This document shows, piece by piece, positions 24,863 through 34,529 of a stretch of DNA of 40,238 bases. Below the pieces are notes generated by a model that made no database searches, was not told where the DNA came from, and saw nothing but the letters and a program-made list of their open reading frames with translations. Both the position numbers and the translations under genes were made by a program. The DNA is from Sporanaerobium hydrogeniformans (GTDB taxonomy: Bacteria > Bacillota > Clostridia > Lachnospirales > Cellulosilyticaceae): NCBI RefSeq assembly GCF_002735925.1, contig NZ_PEDL01000023.1, forward strand, positions 1 to 40,238, read 5' to 3'. Each line of letters begins with the position of its first letter. Positions within the stretch are counted from its first letter, which is position 1.

Positions 24863-27385
24863 GTGGCAGAGCTAAATTTTAAGCAAATAGCAGATAAACT
24901 AAACGAAGAATTTACTGGAGATAGCCGTAAGCTTATTTTCTGGTATGATGAGGGCGGAGATTTTGCTGAGGATATAGATACTCTAGAGTTAACCAATGCT
25001 AAGGTGTACCATTTAAGACCCGATAATCAATTTAAAACGAAAATCTTCTTAGAGAGAGAAGATAAGACCACTAACTACTTAATTTATGCCCCATTTCCTA
25101 AACCTTCTATTAGAGACAATCATTTAGCAGATACATTGAGATATTCTAAGGAATTCTTTGCAGATAGAGCCTCTTTATTAACAGTGGATTTAGGAATAGA
25201 TGAGAAGTATAAAGGTGTCATTAAGAAGTATGAGAAATTCTTTGGAGCCAAGGATAGGATTAAGCGTTTCTATGAGCTAGAAATAGAACGATTTACAGAA
25301 GAGACGATTAAACTAGCTTTACTGAGTGTGCTTTGTAAAACCAAGATTTTATCCTTTGAAGAAGTGGTACGTGTAATCTTAACGGATGGTGACTTAGAAG
25401 AGAATAAATTCTTAGCTGAATTTGGGAAGTATGATCTTTTAGAAGTATTTTGGAATTTCTGTGAGTTGCAGTTTGGTTATAGAGACCATGAACCTAGTCT
25501 TGAAAAATTAATGCTAACTATGTTTTGTACTTATGCAGAGCGCTATATTTCAGCGGATTTACCCAGAGCATGGCAACCATTTGTATCTTATAAATCTGGT
25601 AATATCATAGCGTTTCTTGATAACTTAATGAACAATGTACTTTATCATGAGAGATTTGATGAATTATCTGCTTTGGTAGGAAAGCAGCTGAGTATCAAAG
25701 AAAATCTTAAAAAGTATGCACCAGATACCTTCTTAGAATGTGAAGTATTTGCAGCCATAGATGAAATGATTATCGATTGGATGAAGGAGCGCCTTTTAGA
25801 TGAAAATATAGGAGCTACTTTATCTGGCATGCCAATGACAGTAGTAACACAGATGCGTATAAAAAAGCATTTTGGCACAAAGTATGGCGCAGAATACAAG
25901 CTAATAGAAGCTGCGTATTACTTAGTACAAGGTGCACAGTATGAATGTCCAAATGATTTTAAAGCTCTTATTAATCAGTATGAGAAAAAGGATTATCTAT
26001 TAGATTATCATTATAGACAGTTTTATTATCACTATGATCAATTAGAGGATAATGCAGCCTATGAAAGATTACGTGATTTAGTAGAAAATATTTATACCAA
26101 TGAATATCTAAGTAAGCAGTTAACAAGCTTTAATCAAGGCATTTTATCAGAGGGGGCTTTTGAAGTATTGCCACGTCAAACCCAGTTTTACAGTAAGTTT
26201 ATAAAGCTTGCAAAGGAAAGAAAAATAGTCATTATCTCAGATGCTATGCGTTATGAAGTGGGACGAGAATTACTTCAAAAACTGCAAGAGAGTGCTAAGT
26301 GCTCAGCTGAGATAGATATGATGATGGGAGTAATACCTTCTTATACTAGATTAGGGATGGCGGCATTATTACCACATCAGTCTTTAGAGTTAACGGATGA
26401 CTATAAAGTCCTAGTAGATGGTATGGGATGTGATGATCTGAAATCTAGAGAGCAGGTATTAAGACAGTATGTGCCAAATGGTAAATGCGTGCAATTTGAT
26501 GATATTAAGCTGATGAAAAAGGTGGAGCTACGTCAGGAATTTGCAGGCGCTGATATCATTTATATTTATCATAATCAAATTGATGCTAGAGGGGACAAGC
26601 CTAATACAGAAAATGAAGTTTTTGTGGCTTGTAAAGAAGCGGTTGATGAGATATATGAGCTCATTAGAAAGCTTACAGATAATATTAGTGCTACCCATTT
26701 TATAGTGACAGCAGATCATGGATTCTTATATAAGCGAGATAGATTACAAGAAAGTGATAAGATTGGTAATATAGCAGGTAAAGGTGCCTTTGTAAATAAA
26801 CGTTTTATTGTTTCGGAAGCAGCATGCCAAGATGATGGTATTGCACACTTACCTATGAGAGCTATTCTAGAAAATAATGATACAAAGGTGGTTTCATTCC
26901 CTATCACTTCACATATATTTAAAGCACCAGGTGGGGGGCAAAATTATGTTCATGGTGGCTCATCACCTCAAGAAGTACTGATTCCTGTTGTAACGATTAA
27001 AACAGAACGTGGTTACAAGGAAGTGAAGAATGCCAGCATTATGCTAGTAAGTATGCTCCAAAAAATCACAGGACTCAATACAACACTAGACTTTATCCAG
27101 TCAGAAGCTGTTGGTAAGCTGGTTAAGGAAACGACTTATAAACTGTATTTCGTTACAGAAGATAATGAGAGAATCTCTAATGAAAATATTTATGTGGCAG
27201 ATAAAAAAGAGGAAGAGCCACAAAAACGTGTTTTCCGTATGAGTTTTAGATTTAGAGATAGAAAATATGCCAAGACTTCTAAATACTACTTAGTAGGCTA
27301 TGATGAAAAGAATAATCTAGAGGTATTAAGACATGAGGTAATGATGGATATTGTCTTTGCCAATGATTTTGGATTCAATTTGTAG
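24863..27385 (+). CDS. pglZ: BREX alkaline phosphatase-superfamily protein PglZ
   Basis: An 840-residue PglZ of normal length. The phosphatase-like core contains IISDAMRYEVGREL with D460 and VTADHGFLYKRDR with D618-H619, plausible metal ligands of the alkaline-phosphatase superfamily. The opening LNFKQIADKLNEEF is family-typical. PglZ is essential for both BREX defence and methylation; related proteins show nuclease or phosphodiesterase activity. The start chosen is GTG 24863, which has AAAGGAG seven to eight bases upstream and gives the usual N-terminus; an in-frame GTG at 24830 lacks a ribosome binding site. It lies 15 kb from pglX because of the inserted modules, and 15 bp before brxL. Confidence 0.93.
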   Translation: MAELNFKQIADKLNEEFTGDSRKLIFWYDEGGDFAEDIDTLELTNAKVYHLRPDNQFKTKIFLEREDKTTNYLIYAPFPKPSIRDNHLADTLRYSKEFFADRASLLTVDLGIDEKYKGVIKKYEKFFGAKDRIKRFYELEIERFTEETIKLALLSVLCKTKILSFEEVVRVILTDGDLEENKFLAEFGKYDLLEVFWNFCELQFGYRDHEPSLEKLMLTMFCTYAERYISADLPRAWQPFVSYKSGNIIAFLDNLMNNVLYHERFDELSALVGKQLSIKENLKKYAPDTFLECEVFAAIDEMIIDWMKERLLDENIGATLSGMPMTVVTQMRIKKHFGTKYGAEYKLIEAAYYLVQGAQYECPNDFKALINQYEKKDYLLDYHYRQFYYHYDQLEDNAAYERLRDLVENIYTNEYLSKQLTSFNQGILSEGAFEVLPRQTQFYSKFIKLAKERKIVIISDAMRYEVGRELLQKLQESAKCSAEIDMMMGVIPSYTRLGMAALLPHQSLELTDDYKVLVDGMGCDDLKSREQVLRQYVPNGKCVQFDDIKLMKKVELRQEFAGADIIYIYHNQIDARGDKPNTENEVFVACKEAVDEIYELIRKLTDNISATHFIVTADHGFLYKRDRLQESDKIGNIAGKGAFVNKRFIVSEAACQDDGIAHLPMRAILENNDTKVVSFPITSHIFKAPGGGQNYVHGGSSPQEVLIPVVTIKTERGYKEVKNASIMLVSMLQKITGLNTTLDFIQSEAVGKLVKETTYKLYFVTEDNERISNENIYVADKKEEEPQKRVFRMSFRFRDRKYAKTSKYYLVGYDEKNNLEVLRHEVMMDIVFANDFGFNL

Positions 27386-27400
27386 GGGAGGATAAAAGGT

Positions 27401-29446
27401 ATGATAGAGACAGAGCATACAGAGCTTATGGAGAAATTACAAACACACTTTGCGGGTAAGATTGTGCGTAAGGACCTTACCAAGAAAATCAAAGAAGGTG
27501 CCAATGTTCCCGTATATGTACTTGAGTATTTATTAGGGATGTATTGTTCTTCTATGGATGAAGCAGATATTGAGGCAGGCGTACAGAATGTAAAGACCAT
27601 TCTTGCCGAGAATTATGTGCGCCCAGATGAGGCTCAAAAGATCATCTCTAAGTTAAGAGAGATGGGACGTTATACCGTTATTGATAAAATCTCGGTGAAA
27701 CTTAATTATAAAGATGATGTTTATGAAGCAGAATTTTCTAACTTAGGCATCAAGAATGTTCCTATTGCCAATAAGTATGCCGCTGATTATGAAAGGCTAC
27801 TTTGCGGAGGAATCTGGTGCATTGTACAACTAGAGTATTTCTATGATGAAGGGGATAAGAATCGTTGCCCATTTGTAATTTGCAAGGTGACACCTATTCA
27901 GATGCCAAGTCTTGATCTCGAGGAAGTAAAAGCCGCTAGAGCACATTTTACAGATGATGAATGGTTAGATTTACTTTTAAGAAGTACAGGAATGGAGCCA
28001 TCAGGCTTTAATAAAAGGGTCAAATGTCTTCATCTAGCAAGACTCATTCCACTTATTGAAAATAACTATAATCTTTGCGAGTTAGGACCAAGAGGGACAG
28101 GTAAGTCACACGTTTACAAAGAGATAAGTCCTAATAGTATCCTAGTTTCAGGAGGGCAAACTACTGTAGCTAACCTTTTCTACAATATGGGAAGTAAAAC
28201 CATGGGGCTTGTTGGTATGTGGGATTGTGTTGCTTTTGATGAGGTAGCAGGGATCAAATTTAAGGATCAAGATGGCGTACAAATTATGAAAGATTATATG
28301 GCATCAGGCTCTTTTGCAAGAGGAAAAGAGGAAAAGAATGCCTCTGCTTCTATGGTGTTTGTAGGGAATATTAATCAAAGTGTAGATACAGTGTTAAAGA
28401 CTTCTCATTTATTTGATCCATTTCCAGATGTGATGGCAAATGACTCAGCCTTCTTAGATCGTATGCACTGTTATATTCCAGGATGGGAGATTCCAAAGTA
28501 TAGACCAGAGTTCTTCACAGATGATTATGGTTTTATCACCGATTACTTCTCAGAGATTATGAGAGAGCTACGTAAAATATCTTATGCAGATGCCTATGAT
28601 CAGTATTTTAAACTAGGTAATAACCTCAATCAGCGTGATGTAATAGCCGTCAAGAAAACTGTTTCAGGCCTTGTAAAATTACTACATCCAGATGGCAATT
28701 TTACAAGAGAGTCTATTGAGGAAATTCTGCGCTTTGCCCTAGAAATGCGTAGACGTGTCAAAGAGCAGCTTAAAAAAATTGGCGGTATGGAATTCTATGA
28801 TGTCAATTTCTCTTACATTGATAAGGAAAACTTTAATGAAGAGTATGTACCTGTACCAGAGCAAGGTGGAGGCAAACTCATTCCAGAAGGAATGGGCAAA
28901 CCAGGTCATATCTATACCGTATCTCATGGTAAAAGTGGCATGATAGGTGTCTACAAAATAGAGATGCAAATGTCATCAGGAACAGGTAAATTTGAAAAAA
29001 CAGGGCTTGGTTCAGACAGAGAGGCAAAAGAAGCAGTAGAAACAGCGTATCGTTATCTTAAGGCTAATGGCAAAAATATTAGTGGCACCATTAGCACTAC
29101 TACTAAAGATTATCTCATGCATGTACAAGACCTTAATGGTATTGGTATGACCAAGATGCTCACTTTACCAGCGGTAGTTGCTATTGCATCAGTAGCACTT
29201 GGTAAACCATCTATTAGTAGTGCGGTCATATTAGGAGATCTAAGTATTGGTGGAACGATTATAAAGGTAGAGGAGTTAGCGAACACGCTTCAAGTTTGTT
29301 TAGATAGTGGCGCAAAGAAAGTGCTCTTACCAATAACTTCAGCAGCTGACTTAGGGACAGTTCCAGCAGAGCTTATGGGGTGCTTTAATATTATTTTCTA
29401 CCAAAGTGCTGAAGATGCTGTATTTAAAGCTTTAGGTGTAGAGTAA
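27401..29446 (+). CDS. brxL: BREX Lon-like AAA+ protein BrxL
   Basis: A 681-residue BrxL. The AAA+ Walker A is GPRGTGKS at residues 229-236, with VAFDEVAGIKF as the Walker B-like segment. The C-terminal third is Lon-protease-like, with AVILGDLSIGGTIIK and GAKKVLLPITSAADL. The GPSAG serine motif of true Lon proteases is not evident (the equivalent stretch reads QDLNGIGMTKML), in line with BrxL being a DNA-binding AAA+ effector rather than a protease. BrxL is needed for phage restriction but not for host methylation in studied type 1 systems. A GGGGAGG ribosome binding site precedes the ATG, and the gene follows pglZ closely. It is the last BREX gene. Confidence 0.94.
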   Translation: MIETEHTELMEKLQTHFAGKIVRKDLTKKIKEGANVPVYVLEYLLGMYCSSMDEADIEAGVQNVKTILAENYVRPDEAQKIISKLREMGRYTVIDKISVKLNYKDDVYEAEFSNLGIKNVPIANKYAADYERLLCGGIWCIVQLEYFYDEGDKNRCPFVICKVTPIQMPSLDLEEVKAARAHFTDDEWLDLLLRSTGMEPSGFNKRVKCLHLARLIPLIENNYNLCELGPRGTGKSHVYKEISPNSILVSGGQTTVANLFYNMGSKTMGLVGMWDCVAFDEVAGIKFKDQDGVQIMKDYMASGSFARGKEEKNASASMVFVGNINQSVDTVLKTSHLFDPFPDVMANDSAFLDRMHCYIPGWEIPKYRPEFFTDDYGFITDYFSEIMRELRKISYADAYDQYFKLGNNLNQRDVIAVKKTVSGLVKLLHPDGNFTRESIEEILRFALEMRRRVKEQLKKIGGMEFYDVNFSYIDKENFNEEYVPVPEQGGGKLIPEGMGKPGHIYTVSHGKSGMIGVYKIEMQMSSGTGKFEKTGLGSDREAKEAVETAYRYLKANGKNISGTISTTTKDYLMHVQDLNGIGMTKMLTLPAVVAIASVALGKPSISSAVILGDLSIGGTIIKVEELANTLQVCLDSGAKKVLLPITSAADLGTVPAELMGCFNIIFYQSAEDAVFKALGVE

Positions 29447-29651
29447 AATAAGAAAGAAAAATCAAATAATAAATGTCTGATATTATGAGAAACATATTAA
29501 AATTTTGAGCAATTATTATATTAAATAAGATATAATTGTTTTATATTATAAAATAAAATTTAAATTCCTAAGTAAAATAATAGTACTTAGTAGTTAAGAA
29601 AAGTAAAGGCATTCTATTTAAATTATAACAAAATCATAATAAGAAATATAA

Positions 29652-29850
29652 ATGGTCAAAATATTGCTCGTTTTAAAGGGATTAAACGCTGATAACAAAT
29701 ATGAGGAAGATACAGATATTGATTTAGAAAGCTTAAGGGAGTAAATAAATGTATAATTTTAAAAAGCTAATAGAAAATGAGTTTACTTTTTTAATAAACA
29801 GGATTTTATTATAGTAAGTTCGGGAAAAGGATTAGAATATGTGATTCAAA
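29652..29850 (+). pseudogene. Remnant of a small gene pair, possibly toxin-antitoxin-like
   Basis: A 30-codon frame (29652-29744) ends in the acidic stretch KYEEDTDIDLESLRE, like the C-terminus of a small antitoxin. Five bases after its stop a second ATG (29749) follows AAGGGAG, starting MYNFKKLIENEFTFL. A one-base shift after that point continues as NKQDFIIVSSGKGLEYVIQK before a stop, so the second frame looks broken. Small size, tight coupling and decay suggest a dead toxin-antitoxin locus, but neither product is recognised. Confidence 0.25.
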
Positions 29851-29892
29851 AATCATAGGTGCTCTTTAGCTATATAATAAACAAATGAAAAT

Positions 29893-29933
29893 AAGGCATG
29901 ACTACTATCAAAAATAGTGACCATGCCTTTTTA
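29893..29933 (+). terminator. Hairpin terminator before the helicase gene
   Basis: AAGGCATG (29893-29900) pairs with CATGCCTT (29922-29929). Inside, ACTAT pairs with ATAGT across an ACT/GAC bulge, and a T-run follows. The A-rich flank on the other side means it could also act on the minus strand. It closes transcription from the brxL side. Confidence 0.7.
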
Positions 29934-29986
29934 TGCAAAGAGTAAGAGAGAGCAACTTTTTATATGGCAATCTATCTTTAAAATCA

Positions 29987-29995
29987 TGGTATACT
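29987..29995 (+). promoter_or_regulatory. Extended -10 promoter of the PLD-helicase gene
   Basis: TGGTATACT is an extended -10 element about 40 bases before the GTG start at 30034; AAGGGGG follows as ribosome binding site. The -35 region is poor. Confidence 0.45.
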
Positions 29996-30033
29996 TATGC
30001 TATAAAGTTTGAAGAAGTTAAGGGGGAAATCAT

Positions 30034-32489
30034 GTGCTAGAAGATCATATTAGACAACTAGATTTTGAGAATGCACCTATTAATGCTATAACAGGAAATA
30101 GTCAGCTTCTTTATCATCGTATAAAAGCCAGCATTGCCAAAGCTAAGACCATTGATATTATCGTTTCCTTTCTCATGGAATCCGGGGTAAAAATGCTGAT
30201 CAAGGATTTAAAAGAAGCAGCAGATAGAGGGGTAAGCATTCGTATTCTTACGGGAAATTACTTAAATATTACTCAGCCACAAGCCCTTTATTTACTCCGT
30301 AGTGAATTAGGGGATAAGGTAGATTTACGTTTTTATAATGTGCCCAATAAAAGTTTTCATCCCAAGGCGTATATCTTTCATTATCAAGTAGATGGGGAGA
30401 TTTATATTGGTTCCTCCAATCTATCTAGAGGGGCACTTACCACTTCAATTGAGTGGAATTATTGCCTCGTCAAATCCCAGCACCAAGAGGATTTTAATTA
30501 TTTCTATACCACCTTTGAGGAGCTTTTTGAAGAACATGCCATAGAGATTACAGATGAGGTGCTAAAATCTTATTCAAAGGCTTGGAAACAGCCTAAATTT
30601 ATTAGGCAGGCTATTGAGGAACTAGAAGCAAATACTACTAAGGTGACTTCTCTTTTTGAACCCAAGGGTGCCCAAATAGAAGCCCTATATGCCTTAGACC
30701 AGAGCAGGGAAGAAGGCTTTGATAAAGGTATTGTGGTAGCAGCCACAGGGATAGGAAAAACGTATTTAGCAGCCTTTGATTCTAGGGAGTATGACAAGGT
30801 GCTTTTCGTGGCTCATAGAGAAGAGATTATTAAGCAGGCAGCAGCGAGTTTTCATCATGTAAGACCTGATCAAACTATCGGTTTCTTTTATAATGACCAA
30901 AAAGAAACGATAAAGAACTGACCTTTGCACTGGTTCAGACCTTAGGGAAAAGAGCTTATTTGAATGAAACGTACTTCGCACCAGATGCTTTTGATTATAT
31001 TATCATTGACGAATTTCATCATGCCGTAGCTGGAAACTATAAAAATATCATTGATTACTTTAAGCCCAAATTTTTATTAGGGCTAACAGCTACCCCAGAG
31101 CGTTTAGATAATAAAGATGTTTTTGCCTTATGTGATTACAATAATGTTTATGAAGTGAGGCTAAAAGAGGCGATTAACAAAGGATGGCTAGTTCCTTTTA
31201 AATATTATGGAATCTATGATGATACTGTAGACTATGAAAGTCTGACTATCAGAAATGGTAAATATGATGAAAAGGAACTCGAGCAAAGTCTGATGATTCA
31301 TCAAAGGGCAGAGCTGGTTTTAAAGCATTATCTGAAGTATAGCTCCAAATGTGCCATGGGCTTTTGCAGTTCTAAGGCACATGCAGAATATATGGTGAAG
31401 TATTTTAAGGATAAGGGTGTGCTAGCAGCAGCTGTTTATAGTGGCGAGCAGGGAGAGCATAACGAGGAAAGAAATGATGCCCTTAATAAGCTTAAAAAAG
31501 GGGAATTAAAGATTATTTTTTCCGTGGATATGTTTAATGAAGGGGTAGACGTTCCAGCTATAGATACAGTGCTTTTCCTAAGACCAACTGAGTCTCCTAC
31601 TGTCTTTTTGCAGCAGCTAGGAAGAGGGCTTAGACCTTTTAAAGATAAGGAGTACTTAAACGTTCTCGACTTTATTGGAAACTACAAGAAAGCTAGTTTG
31701 ATTCCCTTCTTATTAAGCGGTAAAGAGTATGAAAGTAAAGCTCTAGGAAGCACTAATCCTATGGAGATGGAGTTTCCTGATGACTGTCAAATTGACTTTG
31801 ATTTTAGACTTATTGACCTATTTAAAAAGCAAGCAGAAAGCGAGCTAAGTGCTAAGGATAAAATCCTTTCAGCTTATCAGGAAGTTAAACAAATTTTAGG
31901 CCATAGACCTTCTAGAGTAGAGCTATTTTTAAATCTAGATGATGAGATCATCGGAGCCATGAAGAAAAATGCTAAGCTTAATTTCTTTAGGGATTATTTA
32001 GGTTTTTTATATGAAAATAAAGAGCTAACAGATGAAGAAAGTTTGCTATACCATTCAAGAGCAAAGGAATTTCTGGGGGTACTTGAGACAACCAGTATGT
32101 CCAAGTCCTATAAGATGCCAATCCTAAAAGCCTTTTATAATGAAGGGGATATCAAAATGGCAATTGACACAGAAGATGTGTATCAGGCGTTTAAGGACTT
32201 TTATAGTCATGGTTCTAATGGCGTAGATATGCTAAGACACAAAAGCACCGCAGGTTTTAAGACATGGGGACAAAAGGAATATGTGAAACTAGCCAAGGAT
32301 AACCCTATTAAATTTTTAAAACAAAGTGCAAGCGACTTCTTTAAAGACAAGGAGGGCTATGAAATTGCCCTAGCAGATGAAATAGAACCCTTCACTCACT
32401 TAGAGAGTTTTAAAATGCACTATAAAGATATTGTAGAACTAAGAGTGCTTACTTACTATAAAGAACGATTAGAAGCCAAAGAGAAATAG
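30034..32489 (+). pseudogene. PLD-domain DEAH-box helicase (DUF3427-type), interrupted by a single-base frameshift
   Basis: Two frames, 30034-30921 and about 30910-32489, together encode one helicase of about 818 residues. The N-terminus has a phospholipase D-like nuclease domain (FHPKAYIFHYQVDGEIYIGS, with H109 and K111). Walker A AATGIGKT follows near residue 236; motif II IIIDEFHHA, FLQQLGRGLRPF (motif VI) and a DUF3427-like C-terminus lie in the second frame. Around 30897-30903 the A5 run in GACCAAAAAGAAAC is one base short: one extra A would restore DQKRNDKELTFALVQTLGK. The break is a real inactivating mutation or a sequencing error; no good -1 slippery heptamer is seen. Homologues are DNA-processing or restriction-associated helicases. 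Start GTG with AAGGGGG upstream. Confidence 0.85.
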
Positions 32490-32504
32490 GCATGGAGGAA
32501 AAAG

Positions 32505-33074
32505 ATGAGTAATTACTATAATGAAAATGCCAAGGCATTTTTTGAAGGCACAGTAGTAGCAGATATGTCTAGCAACTATACAGATTTTTTAGCAAAACTA
32601 GCAAAGGGAAGTCACATCCTAGATGCAGGTTGCGGTTCAGGTAGAGATGCTAAAAACTTTAAAGACTTAGGCTATGAGGTAACTGCTATAGATGCTTCAG
32701 AGAGCATGTGCGCTCTAGCTAGTGAGTATATGCATCAACCAGTAGAGCAGCTAAGATTCCAGGACATTGATTTTAAAGACGTATTCGATGGGATTTGGGC
32801 ATCCGCTTCTTTACTTCATGTTCCAAGTGAGGAGCTGCCAGAGGTATTAGAAAGATTTTATAAAGCTCTCAAAGCCCAAGGCGTATTGTATGCTTCTTTT
32901 AAATATGGGGATTTTGAAGGTGACAGAAATGGCCGCTACTTCCATGATCTTAAAGAAGACAAAGCCAAGGAGTTGTTCACCAAAGCGGGGTTTCATGTGA
33001 GTAAAATGTGGATAACTAGCGATGTTAGAGAAGATCGTAGGGATGAAAAGTGGCTAAATATATTATGTGAATAG
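32505..33074 (+). CDS. Class I SAM-dependent methyltransferase
   Basis: A 189-residue methyltransferase with motif I LDAGCGSGRDAKNF near residues 38-51, the post-I acidic region YEVTAIDASESMC, and the DGIWASASLLHVPSEELP segment typical of small Rossmann methyltransferases. The substrate cannot be read from sequence; close relatives are annotated only as class I SAM-dependent methyltransferases. It starts 15 bases after the helicase stop with a GGAGG ribosome binding site and is probably co-transcribed with it. This pairing of PLD-helicase and small methyltransferase recalls a modification-plus-helicase unit, but DNA methylation motifs (NPPY/DPPY) are absent, so a small-molecule or protein target is more likely. 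Confidence 0.82.
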   Translation: MSNYYNENAKAFFEGTVVADMSSNYTDFLAKLAKGSHILDAGCGSGRDAKNFKDLGYEVTAIDASESMCALASEYMHQPVEQLRFQDIDFKDVFDGIWASASLLHVPSEELPEVLERFYKALKAQGVLYASFKYGDFEGDRNGRYFHDLKEDKAKELFTKAGFHVSKMWITSDVREDRRDEKWLNILCE

Positions 33075-33168
33075 GTTTACTATACTGCTAATAATACTAT
33101 TCCTAATTTACAAAGAAACAAAAAGGATACAATATGGTTATTGCTAGAAAAGCTTAATTTTAAACCCA

Positions 33169-33201
33169 AATTCTAAAAATACTAATATTATTTTTAGAAT
33201 T
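33169..33201. repeat. Perfect 12-bp AT-rich inverted repeat
   Basis: AATTCTAAAAAT (33169-33180) and ATTTTTAGAATT (33190-33201) are perfectly complementary with a 9-base spacer, in the gap between the methyltransferase and the AraC regulator. It may be a weak terminator or an operator for the regulator downstream. Confidence 0.45.
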
Positions 33202-33296
33202 CATTAAAAAATTACCAAAACCTCCTGATGAAAAGTTGTATAGTATATATATCCTATGGATTTTATAGGGATTAGCGATTTTAAGAGGGGGTTATT

Positions 33297-34529
33297 ATGG
33301 AATTATTTTATCAACTTTCAGATTGTCTTTCTGCCTATCATCAAGCAACGGATATATCTATTATACTAATGGATGGGACGGATAAGGTGGTGAATGTTTT
33401 TGGCAAGGAGAATGGGTACTGTGTGCTTTTTAAGGAAGCTTGTAATAAGTATTGCCCTTGCAAAGAGACACATGCCCATGCCTGTAAGGAAGCAGCCAAT
33501 TTAGGAGAGGGGTATATTTTTTCTTGTCCTGCAGGTTACATTCACTTTGCAGTTTCTCTGAATATGCGCAGTGTACCAGTAGCAGGGATCATTGCAGGTC
33601 CTATCGCACTGGAGTATCCTGACTTAGACATGATTGATGAAGTGATTCAAAAATATAATATAGCCCTTGATTATCGCACGAAATTGTATAGTGCTTATTC
33701 CAGTGCGCCTTTAGTGGAGCCAACCAGGGCCAGGTATTTATGTAAATTATTATTTATACTTGCTTCCTCAGTTATTCATTCAGATAAGGAATCTAAAGAA
33801 AAGATTTCAGAGAAAAACAAACAGCAAGCTAAAATAGGAGAGTATATGCAGCTCATTAAATCAGATACTTCTATCCCTTCTACGCCCTATGAGCTGGAAA
33901 AACAACTGATAGAAGATGTCTTAAAGGGGAATAAGGAGCATGCCAAATCAGTAGTAAATGAAATGCTAGGCCGCATCTACTTTTCTTCTGGTAATAATCT
34001 AGAGATCATTAAAACTCGTTCCATTGAGCTGCTGGCACTTCTTTCTAGGGCAGTAGTTGAAAATGGAGGAAGCAAAGAAGATGTCTATCATATGACAGAC
34101 ACCTCCTTGCATAAAATTACCACAACACGTGATTTAACAGATTTATCGTTTCTTTTACTAGAAGTCTTAGAAGCCTTTACGAATATGGCTTTTACCAAGT
34201 ACAGTATGCCCAATGTACCTTCCTTGCAAAAAGCTTTAAAGTATATTGATCAAAATTATTGTAATACCATTACTTTAGAAGAGGTAGCACAAGAAGCAGA
34301 TTTAAATCCAGCGTATCTTTCCCATCTCTTTAAAAAGGAGATGCAGATTAATTTTAGTAGCTATCTTTTAGAAAAAAGAATGGAGCAAGCGAAGTATTTA
34401 CTTAAAAATACAAACATGCCCCTTATTGATATTTCCATGTCTTTAGGATTTGAAAGTCAAAGTTACTTTACAAATGTTTTTAAAAAGCAGGTTGGATTAA
34501 CGCCTAAAAAATATCGCTATACTCTGTAA
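33297..34529 (+). CDS. AraC-family regulator with PocR sensory domain
   Basis: A 410-residue regulator. Residues about 5-165 form a PocR-type ligand-sensing domain, with the cysteine-rich CNKYCPCKETHAHACKEA and FSCPAGYIHFAVSLNM. A helical linker follows, and residues about 305-408 form two AraC helix-turn-helix motifs (ITLEEVAQEADLNPAYLSHL and IDISMSLGFESQSYFTNVF). PocR domains are found in regulators of B12-linked and C1 or diol metabolism, which fits the convergent corrinoid methanol methyltransferase genes; activation of those genes is the likely job (inference). Its 3' end overlaps the 3' end of the minus-strand GTPase gene by 26 bases. Ribosome binding site AGAGGGGG. Confidence 0.88.
   Translation: MELFYQLSDCLSAYHQATDISIILMDGTDKVVNVFGKENGYCVLFKEACNKYCPCKETHAHACKEAANLGEGYIFSCPAGYIHFAVSLNMRSVPVAGIIAGPIALEYPDLDMIDEVIQKYNIALDYRTKLYSAYSSAPLVEPTRARYLCKLLFILASSVIHSDKESKEKISEKNKQQAKIGEYMQLIKSDTSIPSTPYELEKQLIEDVLKGNKEHAKSVVNEMLGRIYFSSGNNLEIIKTRSIELLALLSRAVVENGGSKEDVYHMTDTSLHKITTTRDLTDLSFLLLEVLEAFTNMAFTKYSMPNVPSLQKALKYIDQNYCNTITLEEVAQEADLNPAYLSHLFKKEMQINFSSYLLEKRMEQAKYLLKNTNMPLIDISMSLGFESQSYFTNVFKKQVGLTPKKYRYTL

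Larger units (their letters stand above)
29447..30033 (+). other. AT-rich spacer after brxL with degraded small frames
   Basis: No intact gene of normal size is present. The first 200 bases are very AT-rich with a weak inverted repeat (CAATTAT...ATAATTG around 29510-29545). Positions 29652-29850 hold remnants of small genes, listed separately. A terminator lies at 29893-29933 and a promoter for the following helicase gene near 29990. The region separates the defence locus from the helicase/methyltransferase pair. Confidence 0.5.

Noticed and set aside
27401-29446. BrxL as a true Lon protease
   Set aside because: The domain is Lon-like, but the serine-containing GPSAG motif is not evident, and studied BrxL proteins act as DNA-binding AAA+ factors.
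30890-30910. Programmed -1 frameshift in the PLD-helicase
   Set aside because: No X-XXY-YYZ heptamer is in the proper frame (the second codon would mispair after slipping), and no clear stimulating structure was noticed; mutation or sequencing error is simpler.
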